Part shown: in pieces, positions 22,201-31,675 of the stretch
How the letters are laid out: every line of letters begins with the position of its first letter
How positions within the stretch are numbered: the stretch's first letter is position 1
Assembly (NCBI RefSeq): GCF_041260155.1
Contig: NW_027248277.1
Span: forward strand, 4,004,501 to 4,068,500
DNA: 64,000 nt
Source of the DNA: Ptychodera flava
Taxonomy: Eukaryota > Hemichordata > Enteropneusta > Ptychoderidae
Direction of reading: 5' to 3'
The notes under the pieces: generated by a model
Databases searched by the model: none
The model's input: only the letters and a program-made list of their open reading frames with translations
What the model was told of the DNA's origin: nothing
Translations under genes and position numbers: made by a program

Positions 22201-25200
22201 AGGTTAGTATGTTGACTTCCAGGGTTGACCCTGGAGGTTGACTTTGTATACATGTACATACATCACAAATGTTTGTCCTCACCTGATTTTAGGTGATTTT
22301 AGATTTTAGATGGACCCTAAGTGATGGGCATGTATACGTCATATGTACATACAAACGTACGGTACTGTTTTTCATTTTCTTTGTGAGTGAGACTAGACCA
22401 GATTTAGTGTCCTAGGGAGACTATGAAAGGACTACCCCTAATCTCGGAGGTTACTCTGAAAAAGTACCCCTTTTTCTCGATTTCACGGACCTAGAATCTC
22501 CGAGATGACTGAAGAAAAACACCCCCTTTTCAGTGAATTTGGTAACGCGCATGGGTACCCACCAACCCGGGGACTGCCACCACCGGGCTCATACTCCTTT
22601 TCACTGTCTAAGGTCTCTGAGCATAATACACAGTGGTATGTATCAGTAATGATGCTACGAGCAATCATATATGGCAGTCCATCCATGGTAACCTTCATCC
22701 ACTTCCGTCTTTCAGTGAAATTTGGATCTGTTGAATCATGTGCTATGTTCCCAGCTTCACCAATGGTCTTCAAAACTTGTCTTACTGTCTTTTGAGAATT
22801 TGGGTTCACAAATATTGGTTCTGCACATGACACTTTTACCGGACCTTCTATATGCCCTGATTGGAGATGACTGTATATACCACCAGTTTCATTAGCTCTT
22901 TCAGTAACGTCAGCTTCAGCACCAGTTTCAGAAACCATTACCACAAATGATTTCATTTTACCATGATCTTCCCTTGTTGGACGAATAAGCATTGTACCCA
23001 AGTTCTGCTTACCTGAAAAATGACAAATGTCTCTCCAGTAACTGATTTCATTTTTCAGCTTAATGTGTTTGAAAAATACACCTTTTCTGTGTTGATGAGT
23101 CTGTTTTCAGCTGTCTCTGTGTGAGATAGATTTAAATCTAAAATGTTTACATCTGAGGCATACAGATTTTCCATATTTTCATTGCCATACAGCAGACAGT
23201 AGTGGATATAATACAAAACAAAAAAGACAAAGGCACAGACAGAAAAATTAACTAAATCATTACATACCACTCAGTTTTTCTGTGATATCTTTGAAATTTT
23301 CCCCGCATTGAGTGTTTGGGCATTTCCTAGCTGTTTTCTTCATCTCAGTGCTACATGCAGGGCATATCTTCACATCTTTCCTGTGTCTCATCTCTTCTAT
23401 CCTTTTATCAATGTCATCCACTATGACTCCACTTTCTTCATTACACTGTTGTCTCACCACCTCTTCTAATGCAATTTGTGTCTGTTTCTTCATCTGATGA
23501 CAAGAGGACGGAATGTATGTGCAATTGATTTGGTGTTAATGATAGTAATCTTGCTAATAATCATTGTTGACAGTAAAAGTTTAAATTGTATGCATTTATA
23601 CCATCCTGATAAACATTTGTTACATGTGGGCAAAAAGTTGTTCAACACGCTGAATTCATTTGGTATGCTACATAACCTTTAAATAACATAGCTTGAGGAC
23701 AATAGAGTACTGCCTATTCAGGAACAATTAATAATACTAGTAATAATACTACTTTTGAGACAAAATGAAATGTTTCAATCCTTTATATAATCAACCAGCT
23801 GACCCAGTACCATGGGAGAATTTCCTTCCCATTATTTACAGTCCTTATGTTTACCTTACCTCTTTCCTTACTACAGCAAATGCAGCTCTTAATCTTTCCT
23901 TGGCAAGTAGGGTTTTCATCAGATCTTCTTTGATCTCCTTGTTAATCAGGGCATTACTATGTTGCATCCAATTACTGCAAAATTTAAAAATTACAATGAA
24001 GTACAGAAAAAATGTTCTCCACAAAAGTTAAGTCTTACTTTACAAAATATGTATATAGTTGTTGTCAGGGGTAGGCATAAATAAGTGTGGGGAATGGAAA
24101 CCACACTGTTGACTCCTGAAAACCAGCAATGGATTGGAATATAATTGACAACTAGATCCTTCTCCCAACCCTGAAAAACAACAGTTGATAACTAAAATAG
24201 TGTCGTATGGCCATACAAAGGCGTTTTCAAAATGCTAACACCAAAAAACTAATGTGGGATCAAATTGTCAATGTACAGGATTTTTCCTTCCACCATTGCT
24301 CTCAATGGTCCACGGCATGCTTTCCATTCCCCATGTGCCTACCCCTGATTGTCCCTGTCAGTATCACATATTTTTCAGTGTACTAATGTCCAGGCAATAT
24401 CACCATTACAAAGTGCCAAAACCTACCTTGGTGCTAAATCCTGTTGTAGCTGCAGGCCTCTCAATCCAAATACTACATAGCAAACGCTGGTCAAGATGGA
24501 AACTCTGGGTTTTCCCCCTGCCTTCACTTCATATTGTTTTTGAACAATTTGGTCATTGTCAAAAGCGATTGCAAGGTCTCCAGCGCAGGGTAGTTTTATT
24601 GGCTGACTTGCCATTGAAGCAAGCCATCTTCGGAATGTTGTCCAGCTTCCACTTGGGCAGACCTTGCTTAAGACTGACACTAACATTGCACTTCCTGTAA
24701 TTCCATATAGCAGTAGGGTAGAGTTGACTTTTCAGATCCTCAGATTCAGATCCTCAGACCCTCAGATATCGATCTCAGACTTCAGATCCTATAACTTCAG
24801 ATGCAGATTCGAATTTACAAGCCTTTTATACCCGTATTAACAGTATGATTGCAATATCTAAAATAATATTTTGAATATGACATGTACGAGGCAGTTATGA
24901 AAACAAAAAAGTCTACATAAACGTTTTCGCTCAACAAGTTTCAACGAAGACGGGTCTGCTTCTTCCGACCCCTGAATTCTGATTTAGCCCGGGGTCACTG
25001 CCTCCAACATGGATTAATTATATTCCCTCGCCATAAATATTACGAACGATGGTAAAATACGGACTGTCGATAGCCAGCATTTACATGATCGTCGCGGTCT
25101 TGATCGTTCGATCGCGCACGGTGTGTTTCTCTGTGAGGGAACGTTCACGTGATGACATAACAAGTGGAACCATTGCACACCCTGTCTTCGACAGATGACG

Positions 25201-26158
25201 TTCTGATTCTGAGATCGAAGTTTTTAAGTTCAAGATTCAAGATAGAAATAAAATAATTTCTAAAGCCTTTTCAAATCTAAATTATATTTTATTTATCAGT
25301 ATATTACATCAAACTTTGAAAATTGTGAAATTTTAATTATGAATCTGCGTCTGAAGTTACAGGATCTGAGGTCTGAGATCTGAGGATCTGAATCTGAGGA
25401 TCTGAGGATCTGAATCTGAGGATCTGAAAAGTCAACTCTACCATAGCAGTAGTGATAACATAAAAGAGAATGGCGCTATTGATGCTTTCACCACAAGCCC
25501 ATACAGATGTTCTATAGCCATTACCTTAGCTGATGTGATTTTTTTTGACTGACTAAGACCATCAATTGCACTTTGAATTATGGGATTCCTTTTTCTGTAG
25601 TAAGTATCTGCATCAAATGCTGCACAATTAGACAAGTCCTTATATGTCTGATCGAAAGTCAAAAAGTCTTGGGCAATCGCCGAGGCCTCTGACTTGAACA
25701 CATCAAAGACAATTTTTTGTTTAATGTCAATGTCAAGACCACTTGTGTCACAGGTTTGTACATCAAGTACTGCAGTCATCGTTGTTTGTGTCTCTGCATC
25801 TTTCACGCTCACGTTACACTTCCTACACTGACAGAGATCACTGTCACTGTCAGCCAGTCTCTCAGATTTACAGTAAGAGTGATCAGGTGTTGGATGAAAG
25901 CAGAGATTACAGCTGCTACTATGGGAAAAGAAGATGGAAATAACATGATCTGTCCTACTCTGCTTAGACCGGTACTTGCTCGTTTCTTTTCGTGGTATGT
26001 TATGGTTCTCGTACATTTACCACACACGAGATATGGATGGACTTCTTCTTTGTCAGTATCAATATTTGTACACCAAATGTCATTGACCTCCTGTTTATAT
26101 TCTATAACATCTTTGGCTCTGCTAAATCTTTGATCTGAACACTGCACACTCTACACAT
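19293..26158 (-). CDS. Large zinc-finger protein with RAG1-N-like start; candidate transposase (about 1000 aa)
   Basis: Exons: 26158-25443 plus 24706-24427 (one exon split by a MITE), 23974-23860, 23493-23268, 23012-22588 plus 22030-21498 (again split), 20981-20777, 20354 to about 20231, and 19728 or 19711 to 19293. Phases match except at the last junction. The N-terminus has CRVC, then about 25 residues later NIDTDKEEVHPYLVCGKC, and then SSSCNLC. This is the order seen in the RAG1 N-terminal zinc region (CRIC...IDV...IHP..FC..C, then SCDIC). Further on are AIAFDNDQ (24549-24563), CPAC...CPNTQC, MDGLPYMIA, a C2H2 finger (C-x2-C-x12-H-x4-H) and GKLHIEMNMLR (near 21929-21946). The acidic residues in FDNDQ, MDGLP and HIEMN are candidate catalytic triad members (inference). 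The first exon needs two frame changes, near 26110 and 26010. With the two MITE interruptions, this copy is probably non-functional. It resembles uncharacterised multi-copy proteins of marine invertebrates and, at its N-terminus, N-RAG-TP of Aplysia (memory, unverified). Confidence 0.6.
22039..22587. mobile_element. 549-bp MITE with 8-bp target duplication (hAT-like) inside an exon
   Basis: 39-bp inverted ends (CCCGGTGGTGGCAGTCCC...) lie at 22039-22077 and 22549-22587 with one mismatch. The flanks are ctcatact at 22031-22038 and 22588-22595. Removing the element and one flank rejoins the C2H2 finger of the large minus-strand gene in frame (SEKEYE-IHVQREH). The 8-bp duplication fits hAT. No transposase is present. 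Confidence 0.85.
24717..25442. mobile_element. 726-bp MITE with 10-bp target duplication inside an exon
   Basis: The ends are GGTAGAGTTGACTTTTCAG and its reverse complement, followed by subterminal arrays of (g)gatctga units in inverted orientation (about 24735-24810 and 25340-25430). Exact 10-bp flanks atagcagtag lie at 24707-24716 and 25443-25452. Excision rejoins the host reading frame as SLLLYGITGSAML. A 10-bp duplication is unusual and falls within the 8-11 bp range of Mutator-like elements, but the family is not assigned. Confidence 0.85.
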
Positions 26159-26255
26159 TCCTGACAGGACTCTAATGTGGTATGAAATTTCGTCATCTAA
26201 TTCTGTAAATTTTAAAAAAGGAGCAACAAAAATTTGAATGAGAATTTTAGATCAC

Positions 26256-26261
26256 TTTATT
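26256..26261 (-). terminator. Polyadenylation signal of the HIRAN-like gene
   Basis: Minus-strand AATAAA about 365 bp past the stop codon at 26625. It lies only about 100 bp before the first coding ATG of the large zinc-finger gene, so the two minus-strand genes are tightly packed. Confidence 0.4.
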
Positions 26262-26624
26262 CATAAAATAAACAAAACACTTGAAATAAAGTACCAACAG
26301 TGCTTCAAACTTTGTGTAACTGTATACGGTCAAAACAGTAGTGAATGTCTTTTTAAATACATATCTTGAAAATAGATTAAAAAGTATGTAAGTTTTATAA
26401 TCATCTAAGCAGTCACAAACTTCACTTAGTTTTCATGCAGACTGAAGATGAAATATTTCATCTCTCAAACAATACATCAGTGACAAGAGTAAATGAAAAA
26501 GTCAAATCTTTTAAGTTGTTATAAACATTTAACATGGTAAAAATACAGAAAAATAAATATTTAAATACATAAAATATCTCTCTTTTTTCAAACAAGTGTC
26601 CAACAAACAAGTGTCCAACATATT

Positions 26625-28637
26625 TTACAATAGCTGGCCAGTACCTCCAATGGATAACAGACTTTCTTCAATAACTTTTCTGGTTTCCTCTTCCACCCCT
26701 GGCTTTACGTACACATGGTAAACACAGTCAAGCACAGCTCCTCTCCTGGACGGTCTCTTCCTGTCACAGACTTTTTGAATTTCTGGTGATGATGTGGATT
26801 TGAACTGAGGCCTACTTCACCGGTGTACTCACTTTTTGGGAAAGCAAAAAACAAGAACTAATTATAAATACTTGACCCTAACCTCAAAATATTTTTCTCT
26901 CAAGTACTCATTGGCACTCAACAATATCTGATACATTCAACATTGATTATAAAATCGGATAAAATCATAAATATTCATAATGGTTTTTCATGACGTAATT
27001 GGTTACAGATGTTGCGCTACCTAACCTAATGATCAAGGAATGAATACTGTTTTTGTTATAGACACATCACAAATTTGATGTATTTTCTTAATTGCATGCA
27101 TGTGTCATTTTCCAAGCCTGTCAGCAATAAGGAGGAACAACATCCATTGCACTATTAAAATCTTGGCTGACAGAGAAAGGGATGCCACTGATACAAAGTA
27201 TTTGTGTGCAAAAAAATGCCAGGAAGTTGCACAGTTACACGCCTATAATTTTATAATGTCATCAACATCAAAATAGAAATGCTTATTAAATATATTACCT
27301 TTTAATGTCGGTGATTTTTCCTTGTTCTTTCAACTGTCTGAAAGCTTTGCATAAATTGGCGGGGACACGGCCAACTTGTTTTCCACTGTTTGAGTGCACA
27401 GTCTGTTCTGGTCCACGCTGGTCACCTTTCCTGGTTATCTCATGGTGGAGATGTTCTGGTATTTTTTCAAGCTTGGGGAACCACACTCCCATTGCATAAG
27501 GATCATAACGATTCCCCTCTTCATCTTTGACCTCCAGCCACACTGACACATGGGGTCGTATGCGGAATGCATGATACCTGCACAATATTACATATATTAA
27601 TACATTACTGCATTGTAACACATTTATTTTTTTATAAAAATTAATATCTAACAAAAAGAAGATGGGAGCTAGGTGACATGTGACTCGCAAGTAAATAAAC
27701 AGTGGCTGTATTCAGAATACAGTGAATCGAAAGTTGCATGTACTTTGTAAAGGAAGAGAGAAAATTATCGCTCTAGTCATTCACAAACAACACTGTGCAT
27801 GGTTGAATCACTGGCACTGTCTCTCGAATCCACAGAGTGTACAAAAATTAATCATATCACCCTTGACTTAGCCTTGATGGCTATAATATAATACGACTTT
27901 AAATTAGCATCATCTTTATTTGCCCGCATCACTTAACATCGAAACCCATCTAAAATGCAATACGTACCCTCTGACAGTTGATACAATTCGTAATGGTATA
28001 CTGCCACTTGACGCAGCTGAAGGCTGTGATGAACCTGTGGAAAATTAAATGCAGTATTTTTTCACTATAAGAATTCCTTCGCGGGCTGTTCTGAAAGTCG
28101 CCATGCGTAGATCGTTAGTCTTGGTACATATAGTACGAAGCTAACGCATCGGAATTTCCCAAAACCAGAAGTAGGCCTTCATCATGGATCGAAATGTAAA
28201 AGTGTCCCCCAATGTCCGCCATGGCGCTACAGCGATAAAATCTCGTCTATGTGTCCACAAACTGTTCATCGACAATGTTGACCAATTTGGATGCAAAAAT
28301 CGGCCAAACGACGCTGTACGATGGATGGATTTGAATATAGCTGAACTAAATCATGATGTTCTGAAGGAACATCATGGCGGAAACCGTGAGAGGACCGCGG
28401 AAAGTAATGCATAAAATTTCCCACAATTTTGAACTTACCACCATCGTTGGAAGCCAAGACGTTGACTGAACGTCCTTGGTTCTTTTGCTGCCGATTTTGA
28501 CCCGAAGATGACAATCCATAGCCTTCTACGAGAGCCGAAGGCACCCGATGTGGGATGCGTAGCCTGAGAGAAATCCATGCTTCCGCGTTCACTGGGTCGC
28601 TTATGCAATATGAATGTGCGCATGCGCAGTGCTCCAA
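26625..28637 (-). CDS. HIRAN-like domain protein, four exons
   Basis: Exons are 28637-28439, 28034-27968, 27577-27299 and 26814-26625, with phases 1, 2 and 2 matching. The product would be about 240 aa: a serine/glutamine-rich N-terminus (SSSGQNRQQKNQGRS), then a domain reading WLEVKDEEGNRYDPYAMGVW ... GKQVGRVPANLCKAFRQLKE ... RRGAVLDCVYHVYVK. The DPYA, VGRVP and GAV-C-Y pattern resembles HIRAN-type DNA-binding modules (DPYAVAV...VGHVPR). The first exon begins right at the terminal inverted repeat. In the frame that splices correctly it has no ATG (28637 is TTG). An ATG at 28578 opens an adjacent frame (MDFSQATHPTSGAFGS), so a one-base shift or a non-standard start is likely. The acceptor at 26815 lacks a strong pyrimidine tract and was chosen to keep the frame. 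Confidence 0.55.
28617..28628. promoter_or_regulatory. Perfect NRF-1-type palindrome near the right terminus
   Basis: tgcgcatgcgca matches the NRF-1 consensus (YGCGCAYGCGCR) and lies 10 bp inside the right terminal repeat, at the 5' end of the HIRAN-like gene. A weaker similar stretch lies near the left terminus. A role as core promoter is inferred. Confidence 0.4.
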
Positions 28638-28671
28638 AATACATATCTAAATTAAGAGAGAACACGAACTG
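28638..28671 (-). repeat. Right terminal inverted repeat of the 16.3-kb element
   Basis: Reverse complement starts CAGTTCGTGTTCTCTC and matches the left end over 34 bp with one mismatch. It is followed by the target duplication ATCAA at 28672-28676. Confidence 0.9.
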
Positions 28672-31010
28672 ATCAACGAAAGTACCGTCCGCAACATGAA
28701 GAAAGCCTATCAGAAAGCCTTGAGAACCGATAAAGAAAACGTAAGCATTGACAAGTGACCATCTACCAAAGGGCAGCCGGTGATGTTAGGCAGCGAACTT
28801 GAAACGAAAGTACAGTCGTTCACCAGACAACTGCGACTGTGAAGGGCAGTGTGGTAAATTCAGCGATCTGCATCTCCATTGACCATGGTGTCATCTTACA
28901 CAGCAACTGAAGCCTCCTTGCTGAGTATGGTGGTCATGTCACGCTGACGTCAGACTGGGCGAAATCTTTACTTCGCCGTATGGGGTATGTTAAGAGAAAG
29001 GGCACTATAAAGCAGCGAAGCAGCACGTTGACGATTTTCCAGCCATGAAAGAGACATTTCTACAGCGAATAAAAGATGTAAAAGAAGAACACAACATTCC
29101 ACCGCAGCTTGTCATCAACTGGGATCAGACTGGTGTGGCCATCATTCCCACGGGGCAGTGGACTATATTGATTAAGAAGGTTCACGCCAAGTTGCAATCA
29201 CTGGGTTAGATGACAAGCGCCAAATCACGGCCGTCTTTTCATCATCAGCTGCTGGCGAATTTCTTCCACCACCACTACTTTACCAGGGCAAGACTGATAG
29301 ATGCTATCCGACCTACCAGTTTCCAGAGCAGTGGGACATTTTTCACACTGAATAGCACTGGTCAAATCACGATTCGATGGTGCGATACGTGGAGAAAATA
29401 GTCATCCCGTATTTCAATGCAACAAGAGAGAGACTCAGCCTACCACCAACCCAGAAAGCCCTCGCGATCTTCGATGTGTACAAGGCTCACTGCGCTGAAG
29501 ACTTCCTTAAGAAACTGGGCGACAACAACATTTCTGCCGTATTAGTGCCAGCGTGCTGAACAGATGGCCTTCAACCCATAGACCTTATTATTATTATTAT
29601 CATTATTATTATTATTATTATTAGACGTTATTTAAGCGAGATAAACTGTTGAGCCAAAGGCTATTCTCACACAGTGTCGAGATGCAAGAAGTATACAATA
29701 TGTACGTTAAAGAATATAAAAAACAGATCAGAGAAAAACAAAACATTAAGACAGCAAGAAACAGACGACAAATATAAAAACGCCAAAAATGGCTTAAGAA
29801 ATACATTTTGCCAAAACATGAGACTTACATTTCATTTTAAAAGAGTGAAGAGTAGAGCAAAATTTGACATCTGCTGGTAACTATTCCATATTTTGACACC
29901 GCTATACGTAAAACTCCTCTTAAAAATTTGAGTTCTGTGTCTTGGAATATATAATTCATTTCTGTCTACAGATCTTGTACTACGACTGTGGACGTTCTGG
30001 ACACTTCTAAAAACATTCAAATATTTAGGAGCCAAATTATTTTGGACTTTGTACATCAAGACTGATTCATTAAAAACAATCCTTTCTCTAAATGGTACCC
30101 AGTTTAAAACGTCGAATAAATTACGACTAGGAGTGCTAAACTCTGAGTCCAAAGTACTCTGGCTACAGCTTTCTGTAGTCTTTCAACACGAAGTAAAAGT
30201 TTGTTGGAACAATGACCCCATATGTTAGAACAATAGTCAAAATGGGGTAATATAAAACAATTGTAAAATATCATCTTAGCTCTCTGAGTTAAAAAGGGAC
30301 GAATACGTTTCAGATGCAGCAATTTAAAGGCTACCTTACTACAAACTGAATTTACTTGCTTTTCCCAATTTAGGGTGTCGTCAATGGTTACACCCAACAA
30401 TTTTTCATGGGTTACACAATCGAGCTGATCATTGCCACACATAACATTGATGTGATTTTTCGTTCTTGCTTTTTTCTGCGTTGTACCAATGACAATAACC
30501 TTAGTTTTCTGTGAATTAACACACATGCTATTTTTATCGCACCAGCGTGTGATCAGATTCATAATTCTGCTCAGCTTGGTTTCAATTTCGTTGATTTTGG
30601 GACTGATCACCTGAGCTGCTGTGTCATCAGCATACATATACATATCAGAATTTTCAGAAGCCAGAGGGAGGTCATTTATAAAAAGTAGGAACAACAGGGG
30701 CCCTAAAATATATCCCTGCGGTACACCTGTACTGACAGAAAGAGAATCACTCGGGGTTCCATTAAAGGACACCAACTGAGTTCTGTTTGCGAGGCATGAA
30801 GTGAAAAAGCCCATTGTCTGCTCTGAACAACCATCAAGTCTGAGTTTCTAACAAGCTCTTCAAAGATCTGATGCGGCAGGAGTTTCAGCAGTGGTACAGC
30901 AATCGTGTTTGTAGTGCTCTGACAGGCGGCAATGAAGACCCTACCACGACGATCAGCCTTCGACTCACTGAACTGAAGCTGCTTCATGCTTAAAGGCATG
31001 TTAATGCTGA
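28672..31010 (+). pseudogene. Pogo-like transposase, main part, decayed
   Basis: The frame resumes after the giant element with INESTVRNMKKAYQKALRTD. The DDE core is recognisable as NWDQTG (about 29117), the text around KRQITAVFSSSAAGEFLPPP, ALAIFDVYKAHC (about 29460) and TDGLQPID (about 29560). A LINE interrupts it at about 29.59-30.83 kb. The C-terminal part continues at about 30857 with NKLFKDLMRQEFQQWYSNRV. There are several stops and frame changes between blocks, so the protein cannot be made from this copy. All three acidic blocks are still visible (NWD, FDVYK, TDGLQPID). Confidence 0.75.
29587..30835 (-). mobile_element. CR1/L2-like LINE, 5'-truncated
   Basis: Minus-strand reverse transcriptase with GVPQGYILGPLLFLLFINDL (about 30.7 kb) and MYADDTA (about 30.63 kb), then the thumb region GVTIDDTLNWEKQV. 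The C-terminal tail RSTRSVDRNELYIPRHRTQI followed by KRSFTYSGVKIWN is typical of Rex/CR1/L2-type elements. One frame change lies near 30150. The 3' end is a (TTA)n microsatellite at 29587-29622 (ATT-type tail on the plus strand). Only about the last 1.25 kb is present, so it is a dead 5'-truncated copy inserted in the pogo-like transposase. Confidence 0.8.
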
Positions 31011-31675
31011 ACAGCGAGTTGCAGAACGAAGAGAGACTCTTGTTGACGGTTTTTGAGAAACAGGTATTTTGGACTGTTTTTATTAAATACCCTGTACTGT
31101 ACTGTACTAGCAGTAATAAATGAACGGTACAAACAATCGGTAAATTTGTAATTTGAAGCTATGTATTTTTAGTGTGTGCGGCAACTTGATCATTTTCAGT
31201 GAAACAGTGATACTTTCTTTTTTCTGTAAAGCTTGAATTTTAAATGTACCACTTCGAGATATTTTGACTTTTGCGATTTGATATTCAATGTTTCTTCATT
31301 TTCTCAGTAAAGGCCAGTTCCTGATCCTGTCACGATGTGTCGGCTGTCAATACTTGATGTCTGTAGGCCTATTTTTGTCACAATTTATTACATGTACTAG
31401 TAAAACAGCTGAAATGCAAATTTAATGTTTGAAATAAAACACAAGAATGAAGTTGTCAACGAACTTTATTGACGTTTTCATTTCTGTTGTTGTGTCTGAT
31501 ATGCTCTGCATCCTGGTGTGGCTGGACATAGTGCGTGAGTGTTGACCTTTGTTTGACCGTGAGACCCTCATTTGCATAAATGGGACATTTATTGACGGTG
31601 TTTTAAATTCATGCATTTTCTGTTTTTGCGTAATGCGCCAAAATTAAACCCCGCCAAAAATTTTCCCCTCTACAG

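Larger units (their letters stand above)
12339..28671. mobile_element. Giant 16.3-kb TIR transposon carrying MADS-like, RAG1-N-like and HIRAN-like genes
   Basis: The termini are inverted repeats of 34 bp with one mismatch, beginning CAGTTCGTGTTCTCTC. ATCAA flanks both ends (12334-12338 and 28672-28676). Removing the element plus one ATCAA fuses the pogo transposase in frame (DNPI-NESTVRNMKK), which is strong proof of insertion. Inside are three spliced genes: a plus-strand MADS-like gene starting 233 bp from the left end, a minus-strand HIRAN-like gene starting at the right end, and a large minus-strand zinc-finger gene. No polymerase, integrase or capsid gene was seen. The 5-bp duplication and the RAG1-N-like gene recall Transib/ProtoRAG and N-RAG-TP elements (from memory), but the ends do not start with CAC. 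I leave the superfamily unassigned. Confidence 0.85.
8337..31675 (+). mobile_element. Pogo-like (IS630/Tc1-mariner) transposon hosting nested insertions
   Basis: The left end reads CTGTATAGCG followed by tttttaatttgcgggg. The right end, reverse-complemented, reads CTGTAGAGGGG followed by aaaatttttggcgggg. Both ends are flanked by TA (8335-8336 and 31676-31677), the target of this superfamily. Joining the flanks restores the satellite text tacaatatgtggcg. The transposase belongs to the CENP-B/jerky-like group (see the two parts). Net of its piggyBac-like guest, LINE insertions and the 16.3-kb element, the element itself would be roughly 4 kb. The transposase carries several stops and frame changes, so it is inactive. 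Confidence 0.75.

Noticed and set aside
21730-22215. 161-aa plus-strand ORF
   Set aside because: It is the antisense shadow of the large minus-strand exon plus part of the MITE.
12339-28671. Polinton/Maverick identity for the giant element
   Set aside because: The size fits, but the duplication is 5 bp, the ends begin CAGTTCG, and no DNA polymerase, integrase, ATPase or capsid gene was seen.
29587-29622. Independent (TTA)n microsatellite
   Set aside because: It is at the 3' end of the minus-strand LINE and is best read as its tail.
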